Source of the DNA: CAZLLV01 sp964560325
GTDB taxonomy: Bacteria; Acidobacteriota; Thermoanaerobaculia; Multivoradales; DATKCC01
NCBI GenBank assembly: GCA_964560325.1
Contig: CAZLLV010000166.1
Coordinates: forward strand, 1 to 6,489
Direction of reading: 5' to 3'
Length of the DNA stretch: 6,489 nucleotides
Position numbers and translations under genes: made by a program. Positions 1-5,634 of this stretch are shown here, one piece after another (position 1 is the stretch's first letter; each line of letters begins with the position of its first letter). A model generated the notes under the pieces. That model was not told the DNA's origin, ran no database searches, and worked only from the letters and a program-made list of their open reading frames with translations.

Positions 1-173
1 GCGGGCGGGGCGGGGCTCCCCTCCTCTGGGACGGCGCGCGCGACAGCTCGGGGAGAGGAGGCGTAGGGCGCGCGCCTCGGTTCGCGTCCGGCGCGCGGCG
101 TGAGTGCACACCGCAGCGTCCGCAAGCGGCCGGCCGCTCAACGCCCGCCGGAGGGGAGCCCCGCCCCGCCCGC
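1..173. repeat. Element bounded by perfect 24-bp inverted repeat; possible structured RNA
   Basis: Bases 1-24 are the exact reverse complement of 150-173, with 125 bp between them. The inside can be folded further by hand on the plus strand. Bases 29-30 and 33-36 pair with 148-149 and 142-145 around a 2x2 internal loop. Bases 69-76 pair with 90-97. The 14-bp palindrome at 125-138 can form a small hairpin on the 3' side. A long closing stem, an inner bubble with a 3'-side hairpin and a terminal hairpin, in about 173 nt, is a layout reminiscent of 6S RNA, but no diagnostic primary sequence was recognised. A small palindromic mobile element (MITE-like) would also explain it. The left arm starts at the first base of the window, so it may extend further. 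Strand is undecided, because a near-perfect inverted repeat folds similarly on both strands. Confidence 0.5.
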
Positions 174-225
174 TCGCCGTCACCGTCGGGTGCTGTGGTG
201 GAGGTGAGGTGGTCGCCGGGAGGGG

Positions 226-344
226 GCGAGCGAAAACCCCCCGGCGCTAAGGATCACCACGGTCGCTGTGCGTGCGAATCCACCACCCAACAATATTCTG
301 CGGAGCGCGTTTTTCCCACAGGCCGGCATGCGTGCGAAACCCCC
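226..344. repeat. Three degenerate copies of a GCGTGCGAA-type motif
   Basis: Copies start at 226 (GCGAGCGAAAACCCCCC), 270 (GCGTGCGAATCCACCAC) and 330 (GCGTGCGAAACCCCC). The core GCGWGCGAA is followed each time by a C-rich run. The 10-mer TGCGTGCGAA is identical at 269-278 and 329-338. Spacings are 44 and 60 bp, so this is not a regular tandem array or a CRISPR. It could be a fragment of a dispersed intergenic repeat or a cluster of protein-binding sites; the window alone cannot decide. Confidence 0.4.
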
Positions 345-453
345 ACGCCGAAGAGAAGGGGGAGGGGGGAGGGCCGGAGCCAGGGGTCCCGAACCGGGTC
401 GCTCGGCGGACGAGCCCGCCCCACCGCGCCCGGGAAGACAGACTCCGACCGAA

Positions 454-530
454 GTCACCGCCGGCCGAAGTGCACGGCGTAGCCAACCGCCCGGAACAGC
501 CTGACCAGGGTCGCGGCGGTGACAGTGCAC
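454..530. repeat. Dyad with pseudoknot-like pairing potential
   Basis: GTCACCGCC at 454-462 is the exact reverse complement of GGCGGTGAC at 515-523. The palindromic hexamer GTGCAC occurs at 470-475 and again at 525-530, so the second pairing would cross the first in an H-type pseudoknot arrangement. An alternative pairing of 486-491 with 515-520 also exists. The loop is long (52 nt) and the region is GC-rich, so chance is a serious alternative. Confidence 0.25.
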
Positions 531-639
531 GAGCGCCCCTGCAAGCCACCGGCGTCCCACCCACCACCGCCGCCAAATGCGGGCTCGGGAGCCGACGCCC
601 GGGCGGGAGCCCCTGGCGCCGGCCCGGCGGGGGAGAAGG

Positions 640-2076
640 CTAGATCCGCGGCGATTCGACGTCCGCCGCTTCGACGCTTTCGAGCAACGGATCGACCCGC
701 TCCGCCAGAAACTCCTCCACCTGCTCGGCCGAGCGGCCGGTGAACGCGCGGGCGTCGACCGCGCCTTCGATCTCCTCGCGCGACAGCCGGAAGTCCGGGT
801 CCGCCGCGATCCGGTCGAGGAGCGGATTGCCGCCGCCCGCCGCCACCTGACCGTAGCTCTCGAGCGAATAGCCCCGGATCTTCTCGTGCAGCTCCTGCCG
901 GTCGCCGCCCTTCTTGACCGCCTGCATCAGCAGCGTCTCGGTCGCCATGAACGGCAGCTCCCGCTCGACCCGCGCCGCCACCGCCCCCTCGTCCAGCCGC
1001 AGCCCCGCCGCCACGTGCGCCGCCAGCGACAGCACCGCGTCGGCGGTGAGAAAGGCGTCGGGGAGGACCAGGCGGCGGTTCGACGAGTCGTCGAGGCTCC
1101 GCTCCAGCCACTGCGTGCCGGCGTTCAGGGGGCCGTTGAGCGCGTCGGTCATCAGGCGCCGGGCGAGGCCGCACATGCGCTCCGCGCGCACCGGGTTGCG
1201 CTTGTACGCCATCGCCGAAGAGCCGACCTGACTGTCGTCGAACGGTTCGCCGAGCTCGCCCACCCCCTGGAGCAGGCGCAGGTCGGTCCCCATCTTGTGG
1301 GCGCTCTCGGCGATGCCGGAGAGGGCGGCGAGGACCCGGCTGTCCTGCTTGCGCGGATAGGTCTGACCGGTCACCGCCCAGCTCGCTTCGAAGCCGAGCC
1401 GGGAGGCGAGCCGCCGGTCGAGCTCGCGCACCTTCTCGTGGTCGCCGTCGAACAGGGTGAGGAAGCTCGCCTGCGTGCCGGTCGTTCCCTTCACCCCGCG
1501 GCAGCGCAGCGTCGCCAGGCGGTGGTCGAGCTCTTCCAGATCGTCGACGAAGTCCTGGATCCAGAGGCAGGCGCGCTTGCCGACGGTGGTGAGCTGCGCC
1601 GGCTGGAAGTGCGTGTAGGCGAGCGTCGGCACGGCGCGGTGCCGGCGCGCGAAGGCCGCGAGCTCGCGCACGGTGGCGGCGAGGCGCCGGCGGAGCACCT
1701 CGAGCGCCTCGCGGGTCAGGAGCACGTCGGTGTTGTCGGTCACGAAGGCGCTGGTCGCGCCCAGGTGGAGGATGCCGCCGGCCTCGCCCGCGCGCTCGGC
1801 GTAGTGGCGCAGGTGGGCGACCACGTCGTGACGGGTCGCCCGCTCGATCTCCGCGACCCGGTCGAGGTCGATCTCGGGCGCCGCGGCGCGCAGCGCGTCG
1901 AGCTGCCCCTCGGTGATCGGCAGCCCGAGCTCCGCCTGGCACTCGGCGAGCGCGATCCAGAGCCGCCGCCACTGCGCAAAGCGGTGCCGGGCGGAGAAGA
2001 TGCGCGCCATCTCGCGCGAGGCGTAGCGTTCGTGGAGCGGGTTCTGGGGCGAGTCGTGCGGGTGTTCGTCCGGCAT
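640..2076 (-). CDS. purB: Adenylosuccinate lyase, eukaryote-type
   Basis: This 478-residue cytosolic enzyme of the fumarase/aspartase superfamily is expected to be a homotetramer. It performs two fumarate-releasing steps: SAICAR to AICAR in purine synthesis, and adenylosuccinate to AMP. Along the whole length it resembles the animal enzyme (about 484 residues) more than short bacterial PurB. The matching blocks are ERYAS at 16-20, RHDVVAH at 82-88, HLGATS at 104-109, THFQPAQLTTVGKR at 155-168 with the catalytic-type His156, RGVKGTTGTQASFL at 193-206, and the superfamily signature loop GSSAMAYKRNP at 285-295, which carries the catalytic serine. The signature has Ala290 where the family usually has Pro. 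The start is well fixed: an in-frame TAG ends 12 nt upstream, with no other start codon in between. No Shine-Dalgarno precedes the ATG, and a -10-like element ends 9 nt before it, suggesting a leaderless message. It is divergent from arcA. Confidence 0.97.
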   Translation of the reverse strand: MPDEHPHDSPQNPLHERYASREMARIFSARHRFAQWRRLWIALAECQAELGLPITEGQLDALRAAAPEIDLDRVAEIERATRHDVVAHLRHYAERAGEAGGILHLGATSAFVTDNTDVLLTREALEVLRRRLAATVRELAAFARRHRAVPTLAYTHFQPAQLTTVGKRACLWIQDFVDDLEELDHRLATLRCRGVKGTTGTQASFLTLFDGDHEKVRELDRRLASRLGFEASWAVTGQTYPRKQDSRVLAALSGIAESAHKMGTDLRLLQGVGELGEPFDDSQVGSSAMAYKRNPVRAERMCGLARRLMTDALNGPLNAGTQWLERSLDDSSNRRLVLPDAFLTADAVLSLAAHVAAGLRLDEGAVAARVERELPFMATETLLMQAVKKGGDRQELHEKIRGYSLESYGQVAAGGGNPLLDRIAADPDFRLSREEIEGAVDARAFTGRSAEQVEEFLAERVDPLLESVEAADVESPRI

Positions 2077-2085
2077 GGCGCCGGG

Positions 2086-2113
2086 AGTCTAGCAGCGCGT
2101 ACCCCGCGTGAAC
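2086..2113 (-). promoter_or_regulatory. Predicted purB promoter (extended -10)
   Basis: On the minus strand TGC followed by TAGACT occupies 2094 to 2086. This matches the extended -10 pattern TGnTATAAT with two differences in the hexamer. A weak -35 candidate (TTCACG or GTTCAC) lies 15-16 bp upstream, in the segment shared with the arcA promoter. Transcription would begin about 0-4 nt before the purB ATG. Confidence 0.45.
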
Positions 2114-2135
2114 CGACCGGAGCCGGTGCTAGACT
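2108..2135 (+). promoter_or_regulatory. Predicted arcA operon promoter (extended -10)
   Basis: TGC at 2127-2129 followed by TAGACT at 2130-2135 forms an extended -10-like element. The best -35 candidate, GTGAAC at 2108-2113 with a 16-bp spacer, is poor, which is tolerable for extended -10 promoters. The expected start is near 2142, giving a leader of about 77 nt before arcA. It is the mirror image of the purB promoter. Confidence 0.45.
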
Positions 2136-2144
2136 CCCGCCCAT

Positions 2145-2168
2145 CCGCCCGGTCACTCGGCCGGGCGG
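2145..2168 (+). promoter_or_regulatory. Hairpin at the start of the predicted arcA leader
   Basis: CCGCCCGG at 2145-2152 pairs perfectly with CCGGGCGG at 2161-2168 around an 8-nt loop. It would sit within the first nucleotides of the predicted arcA transcript. No T tract follows, so it is not a standard attenuator-terminator. It could stabilise the 5' end of the message or be a protein-binding dyad. Confidence 0.4.
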
Positions 2169-2178
2169 TGGCGTATTC

Positions 2179-2196
2179 GGACACCTGGGACACCTG
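2179..2196 (+). repeat. Perfect 9-bp tandem duplication in arcA leader
   Basis: GGACACCTG occurs twice in immediate succession (2179-2187 and 2188-2196), 22 bp before the arcA ATG. It could be a slippage duplication or a pair of regulator half-sites one helical turn apart (9 bp). Confidence 0.5.
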
Positions 2197-2207
2197 AAAC
2201 AGACGAC

Positions 2208-2216
2208 GGGGGAGGA
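2208..2216 (+). promoter_or_regulatory. arcA Shine-Dalgarno with short spacing
   Basis: The purine-rich run GGGGGAGGA ends only 2 nt before the ATG at 2219, and the GGAGG core leaves 3 nt, which is shorter than usual. An in-frame GTG at 2228 would have 12 nt from the core, which is longer than ideal. The ATG is preferred because arginine deiminases need most of the residues preceding GRLRRVMLHRPG. Confidence 0.5.
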
Positions 2217-2218
2217 CC

Positions 2219-3517
2219 ATGAGCGCGGTGCGCGTGAATTCGGAGATCGGGCGTCTCCGGCGGGTGATGCTCCACCGGCCGGGGAGCGAGATCGACCGGA
2301 TGGTGCCGGCGATGATGGAGCGCCTGCTGTTCGACGACATCCTGTACGGCGACGAGGCGCGCGAGGAGCACGATCTCTTCCGCGGCGTCTTCGAGCGCGC
2401 CGGAGTCGAGGTGGTCGAGGCGCAGGACCTGCTCGCCGAGGCGCTCGCTTCGGAAGCGGCGCGCAGCGAGATCCTGGGCGAGCTCTCCCGCGAGCTCGAA
2501 GTCGAGCCGGAGGTCGTCGAACGCCTGGCGGCGCTCGACGGGGCCGGGCTCGCCGAGGCGCTGATCGCGGGCCTCCGCTCGGAGGAGCCGCCCGAGGAGG
2601 GAGCGCCCGCCGAGCGCTTCTTCGACTTCGATCCGGTCCCGAACTACTTCTTCCAGCGCGACCCGCAGGCGGTCGTCGGCGAGCGGGTGATGATCTCGTC
2701 GATGGCGACCGAGGCGCGCGAGCGCGAGCCGCTCCTCGGCCGCACGATCGTCCGGCACCACTCCGATTTCGGCCGCGACCTGCCGCTGATCGACCTGGCG
2801 CGTCCCGCCACGCGGCGCGGGCGCCCGAAGGCGTACGCTTTCCCGCTCCCTCACATCGAGGGCGGCGACGTGCTGGTGGCGAGCCCGGAGATCCTGCTGG
2901 TCGGCGTCTCGGAGCGCACCAACCGCCGCGGCCTCGAAGGGCTCGCCGAGTACCTGCGCTACGAGGAGACGTCGTTTCGCCACCTGATCCAGGTCGAGCT
3001 GCCGGCACGCCGCTCCTGCATGCACCTCGACACGGTCTTCACCCTGATCGACCACGAGACCTGCCTCGGCTACCTGCCGGTGGTCCAGCCCGGCCACGCC
3101 GAGTCGGCGCACGCCTACTACGTCGACCTGACGGCGAAGGAGCTCTCTTTCGCGGTGCGGCCGTCGCTGCTCGAGGCGCTCGCGGCGCTCGGCATGCGGC
3201 TCGACATCGTGCCGTGCGGCGGCGCCGGCGATCCGGTCGAGCAGCAGCGCGAGCAGTGGACCGACGGCGCCAACGCCTTCGCCATCGCGCCCGGGGTGAT
3301 CTTCTCGTACCAGCGCAACCGGCGGACCCTCGACGAGCTCGACCGCCGCGGCTGGCGGGTGGTCTCGGACGAGGAGGTGGTCGCGGGCGACGGCTCGATC
3401 GACCTGCTCGACGGCGGCAAGACCGTCGTCACCCTCGCCGGCAACGAGCTGTCGCGCGCCCGCGGCGGCCCGCGCTGCATGACCGCGCCCCTGCTGCGCG
3501 ACGATCTGGAGGCTTGA
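2219..3517 (+). CDS. arcA: Arginine deiminase
   Basis: This 432-residue cytosolic enzyme hydrolyses L-arginine to citrulline and ammonia, the first step of the arginine deiminase pathway. The length is slightly above the common 405-420. The full guanidino-modifying active site is visible, with equivalents in the Pseudomonas enzyme: Asp148 in FFQRDP, Glu214 and Asp217 in the EGGD motif, His269 and Asp271 in MHLDTVFT, and the nucleophile Cys420 in GGPRCM near the C terminus. The N-terminal LRRVMLHRPG block (13-22) and the WTDGAN block (347-352) are also typical. A Glu/Ala-rich helical stretch at about residues 60-130 precedes the first catalytic motif, as in other bacterial members. It is first in the operon; its last codons carry the arcC ribosome binding site, and arcC starts 2 nt after its stop. 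Confidence 0.97.
   Translation: MSAVRVNSEIGRLRRVMLHRPGSEIDRMVPAMMERLLFDDILYGDEAREEHDLFRGVFERAGVEVVEAQDLLAEALASEAARSEILGELSRELEVEPEVVERLAALDGAGLAEALIAGLRSEEPPEEGAPAERFFDFDPVPNYFFQRDPQAVVGERVMISSMATEAREREPLLGRTIVRHHSDFGRDLPLIDLARPATRRGRPKAYAFPLPHIEGGDVLVASPEILLVGVSERTNRRGLEGLAEYLRYEETSFRHLIQVELPARRSCMHLDTVFTLIDHETCLGYLPVVQPGHAESAHAYYVDLTAKELSFAVRPSLLEALAALGMRLDIVPCGGAGDPVEQQREQWTDGANAFAIAPGVIFSYQRNRRTLDELDRRGWRVVSDEEVVAGDGSIDLLDGGKTVVTLAGNELSRARGGPRCMTAPLLRDDLEA
3508..3512 (+). promoter_or_regulatory. arcC ribosome binding site inside arcA
   Basis: GGAGG lies within the last codons of arcA, 7 nt before the arcC ATG at 3520. It fixes the arcC start and indicates translational coupling. Confidence 0.8.
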
Positions 3518-3519
3518 GC

Positions 3520-4479
3520 ATGCCCGACCCCCGCCCCCTGGCCGTGGTGGCCTTCGGCGGCAACGCCTTGTTGGAAGCCGGCGACGAAGGCACGGTCGCC
3601 GAGCAGCTCCGGCGCGCCGAGTCCGCCGCCGGCTGGCTCGCCCAGCTCGTCGCCCGCGGCTGGCGCCTGCTGATCGTCCACGGCAACGGCCCCCAGGTCG
3701 GCCAGGCGATGATCCAGATGGAGGCGGCGGTCGACAAGGTGCCGCCCGGCACCCTCGACCTCGCCGTCGCCGAGACCCAGGGCAGCATGGGCTACCTCCT
3801 CGACCTCGCGCTGCGCAACCGCTTCGCCGCCGAGTCGATGGACGCCCAGCCCGCCTGCCTGCTGTCGGTCGTGGTGGTCGACGCCGACGACCCCGGCTTC
3901 CAGGCGCCGAGCAAGCCGGTCGGTCCCCACTTCAGCGAGGAGAGCGCCCGCCTCTTCCGCGACGACTACGGCTGGCTGATGCGCGAGGAGTCGTCGGGAC
4001 AGGGGTGGCGCAAGGTGGTGCCGTCGCCCCGGCCGCTCGAGATGCTCGGCCTCGACAGCGTGCGCGAGCTGCTCGAAGGCAACCGGGTGGTGGTCGCCGG
4101 CGGCGGCGGGGGCATCCCGGTGGTGCGCGAGAACGGCCGCATCCGGGGCGTGGAGGCCGTGATCGACAAGGACCGCACCGCCTCGCTCCTCGCCCGCGAG
4201 CTCGAAGCCGACCTGTTCCTGATCCTGACCAACGTCCCCCGTGTGAAGAAGGACTTCGGCACCGCGCGGGAGGAGGAGCTGTCGGAGATCCCACTCGCCG
4301 AGGCGCGCCGCCTGCTCGCCGAAGGGCAGTTCCCGGCCGGCAGCATGGGCCCGAAGATGGAATCGGCGATCGACTTCGTCGCCGCCACCGGCCGGCGGGT
4401 GGTGATCACCGACATCGGCCACGTCCACGGCGCGGTCGACGGCGAGGCCGGCACGGCGATCGTCCCCGACGGCGAGTGA
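3520..4479 (+). CDS. arcC: Carbamate kinase
   Basis: This 319-residue enzyme of the amino acid kinase family catalyses the final step of the pathway, transferring phosphate from carbamoyl phosphate to ADP to give ATP and carbamate, which breaks down to ammonia and CO2. Length is normal for the family. Visible motifs are FGGNAL (12-17), HGNGPQVG (54-61), ETQGSMGY (85-92), SKPVGPHF (131-138) with the conserved lysine Lys132, GGGGGIP (194-200), EAVIDKD (212-218) with the second conserved lysine Lys217, LTNV (236-239) and the C-terminal GSMGPKM (274-280). The start is fixed by the GGAGG within arcA. The same frame stays open far upstream, but that part is antisense to purB and overlaps arcA, so it is not part of the protein. 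Confidence 0.97.
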   Translation: MPDPRPLAVVAFGGNALLEAGDEGTVAEQLRRAESAAGWLAQLVARGWRLLIVHGNGPQVGQAMIQMEAAVDKVPPGTLDLAVAETQGSMGYLLDLALRNRFAAESMDAQPACLLSVVVVDADDPGFQAPSKPVGPHFSEESARLFRDDYGWLMREESSGQGWRKVVPSPRPLEMLGLDSVRELLEGNRVVVAGGGGGIPVVRENGRIRGVEAVIDKDRTASLLARELEADLFLILTNVPRVKKDFGTAREEELSEIPLAEARRLLAEGQFPAGSMGPKMESAIDFVAATGRRVVITDIGHVHGAVDGEAGTAIVPDGE

Positions 4480-4522
4480 GACTCGAAACCGACCTGGAAC
4501 CCCCCTTGGAGAGACCGCAGCG
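4480..4522 (+). other. arcC-argF gap with ribosome binding site
   Basis: This 43-nt gap holds GGAGAG at 4508-4513, 9 nt before the argF ATG. No separate promoter or terminator is evident, so argF is probably cotranscribed with arcA and arcC. Confidence 0.6.
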
Positions 4523-5464
4523 ATGAGCGCACGACACCTGATCTCGATCCACGACCTGAGCGCCGGCCAGGTGGCCGGCCTGTTCCGCCTCGCCGCCGAC
4601 GTGAAGGCGTCGCCGCAGGACTACCACTCGGCGCTCCACCGCAAGACCCTGGCGATGATCTTCCAGAAGTCCTCGACCCGCACCCGGGTGAGCTTCGAGA
4701 CCGGCATGGTCCAGCTCGGCGGCCACGCGCTCTTCCTGTCGAGCCGCGACATCCAGATCGGGCGTGGCGAGACGATCCACGACACCGCCCAGGTGCTGTC
4801 GCGCTACGTCGACGGCATCATGGCGCGGACCTTCGCCCACCAGGACGTGCTCGACCTCGCGGCGCACGGCACGGTGCCGGTGATCAACGGGCTGACCGAC
4901 GACCTCCACCCCTGCCAGGGGCTGACCGACTACTTCACCCTCTCCGAGATCTTCGGCGGTGTCGAGGGGCTCGCGGGGCGCAAGATCGCCTACGTCGGCG
5001 ACGGCAACAACATGGCGCACTCGCTGATGCTCGGTGCGTCGAAGGTGGGGATGCACGTCGCGGTCGCCTGCCCGGCGGACTACGAGCCGAAGGAGCACTA
5101 CCTGGAGCTGGCGCGCCGGGACGCCGAGGCGGCGGGCACCCGGGTCGAGGTCGTCCGCTCGCCGCGCGAGGCGGTCGAGGGCGCCTCCTGCGTCTACACG
5201 GACGTCTGGGCGTCGATGGGGCAGGAGGAGGAAGCGGCCAAGCGCCGCCAGGACTTCGCCGACTTCATGGTCGACCGGGCGCTCATGGAAGCCGCGGAGG
5301 ACGACGCGGTCTTCCTGCACTGCCTACCCGCCCACCGCGGTGAAGAGGTCTCGGCCGAGGTCGCCGACGGCCCGCGCAGCCGGATCTTCGACCAGGCCGA
5401 GAACCGGCTGCACACGCAGAAGGCGATCATGCTCTGGCTGATGGGTGGGGAACAGATCGACTAA
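4523..5464 (+). CDS. argF: Ornithine carbamoyltransferase, ArgF type
   Basis: This 313-residue cytosolic enzyme interconverts ornithine plus carbamoyl phosphate and citrulline plus phosphate; it is expected to be a trimer. The carbamoyl-phosphate site is shown by SSTRTR (50-55) and HPCQ (129-132). The ornithine site is shown by DVWASMG (227-233) and the HCLPAHR block (266-272). The nucleotide-fold-like start of the second domain, YVGDGNNMAHSL, is at 157-168. Length and block sequences match biosynthetic ArgF, such as the Bacillus enzyme, rather than the roughly 335-residue catabolic ArcB, whose equivalents read HPTQ and HCLPAFH. Yet it is the third gene of an arginine deiminase operon, where its job would be phosphorolysis of citrulline. 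It may serve both directions. The start is supported by GGAGAG 9 nt upstream and by a normal family N terminus. Confidence 0.95.
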   Translation: MSARHLISIHDLSAGQVAGLFRLAADVKASPQDYHSALHRKTLAMIFQKSSTRTRVSFETGMVQLGGHALFLSSRDIQIGRGETIHDTAQVLSRYVDGIMARTFAHQDVLDLAAHGTVPVINGLTDDLHPCQGLTDYFTLSEIFGGVEGLAGRKIAYVGDGNNMAHSLMLGASKVGMHVAVACPADYEPKEHYLELARRDAEAAGTRVEVVRSPREAVEGASCVYTDVWASMGQEEEAAKRRQDFADFMVDRALMEAAEDDAVFLHCLPAHRGEEVSAEVADGPRSRIFDQAENRLHTQKAIMLWLMGGEQID

Positions 5465-5500
5465 TCCTCGGCCTTCGTGGTGATGTCGAACGTCCTTTTC

Positions 5501-5617
5501 TTGTCATCCTGAGCGGGAGCGAAGGATCTGGGTGGGCGGGTGGCACGATGAGCGAGACGGACTCGCCTCCGGCTCCACGACCCCCTCCCAGATCCTTCGC
5601 TGCGCTCAGGATGACAA
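5501..5617. repeat. Imperfect 31/32-bp inverted repeat of TCATCCTGAGCG type
   Basis: The left arm (5501-5532) begins TTGTCATCCTGAGCG and ends AGCGAAGGATCTGGG. The right arm (5587-5617) is its reverse complement except for one extra base and one change at the centre of the arm. The 54-bp loop contains no gene. It fills most of the gap between convergent argF and the lipoprotein gene. From memory, TCATCCTGAGCG...GCGAAGGATC is a dispersed intergenic palindrome seen in many bacterial genomes, so this is probably one copy of a REP-like repeat. In RNA it would form a stable hairpin for both converging transcripts, but neither side has a proper U tract. Confidence 0.8.
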
Positions 5618-5634
5618 AGAGCTTGGAGGCCGTT

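Larger units (their letters stand above)
174..639. other. Intergenic region with no convincing gene
   Basis: This is the region downstream of purB. Open frames exist on both strands, but they are low-complexity Pro/Arg/Gly-rich translations typical of random high-GC DNA, and none has a good ribosome binding site or recognisable domain. What can be seen is three degenerate copies of a short motif at 226-344, a locally AT-richer patch around 277-315 with a five-T run at 310-314, and a dyad at 454-530. GC-rich inverted segments lie just after the purB stop (581-586 with 607-612), but no T tract follows in the purB direction, so no standard intrinsic terminator is called. Confidence 0.6.
2083..2138. 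promoter_or_regulatory. 12-bp perfect dyad between purB and arcA
   Basis: GGGAGTCTAGCA at 2083-2094 is the exact reverse complement of TGCTAGACTCCC at 2127-2138, with a 32-bp spacer centred near 2110. Read outward, each arm contains TGCTAGACT, an extended -10-like element, so the dyad is best explained as twin divergent promoters. An operator for a dimeric regulator on the same dyad cannot be excluded. Confidence 0.6.

Noticed and set aside
226..344. CRISPR array
   Set aside because: Only three short, degenerate copies with unequal spacing, and no cas genes in the window.
581..639. Intrinsic terminator for purB
   Set aside because: GC-rich inverted segments are present, but no T tract follows in the direction of purB transcription.
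1..639. tRNA or rRNA gene in the left region
   Set aside because: No cloverleaf with a proper T-arm and anticodon arm, and no rRNA-like conserved stretch, was found by eye on either strand.
180..643. Several overlapping open frames in the left intergenic region
   Set aside because: They are low-complexity Pro/Arg/Gly translations with no good start signals and no recognisable domain. None is preferred over the others.
2153..3112. Minus-strand open frame opposite arcA
   Set aside because: It overlaps the arcA leader and active-site coding region, and its composition is that of a reverse-complement shadow.
577..3519. Very long plus-strand open frame continuing upstream from arcC, antisense to purB and overlapping arcA
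   Set aside because: It is antisense to a clear purB and out of frame with a clear arcA. Its translation is Arg/Pro/Gly/Ala-rich without domains. Long open shadows are expected at this GC content; only the part from 3520 is real.
3118..4428. Minus-strand open frame of over 400 codons opposite arcC
   Set aside because: It lies opposite arcA and arcC, whose catalytic motifs are intact. Its translation is His/Arg/Ala-rich shadow sequence and it has no supporting ribosome binding site or domain.
4406..5320. Minus-strand open frame opposite argF
   Set aside because: argF motifs account for this region; the opposite frame shows no recognisable protein.
5501..5617. Standard bidirectional rho-independent terminator
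   Set aside because: The hairpin is strong, but neither exit side has a U-rich tract, so it is listed as a repeat. It may still hinder transcription.
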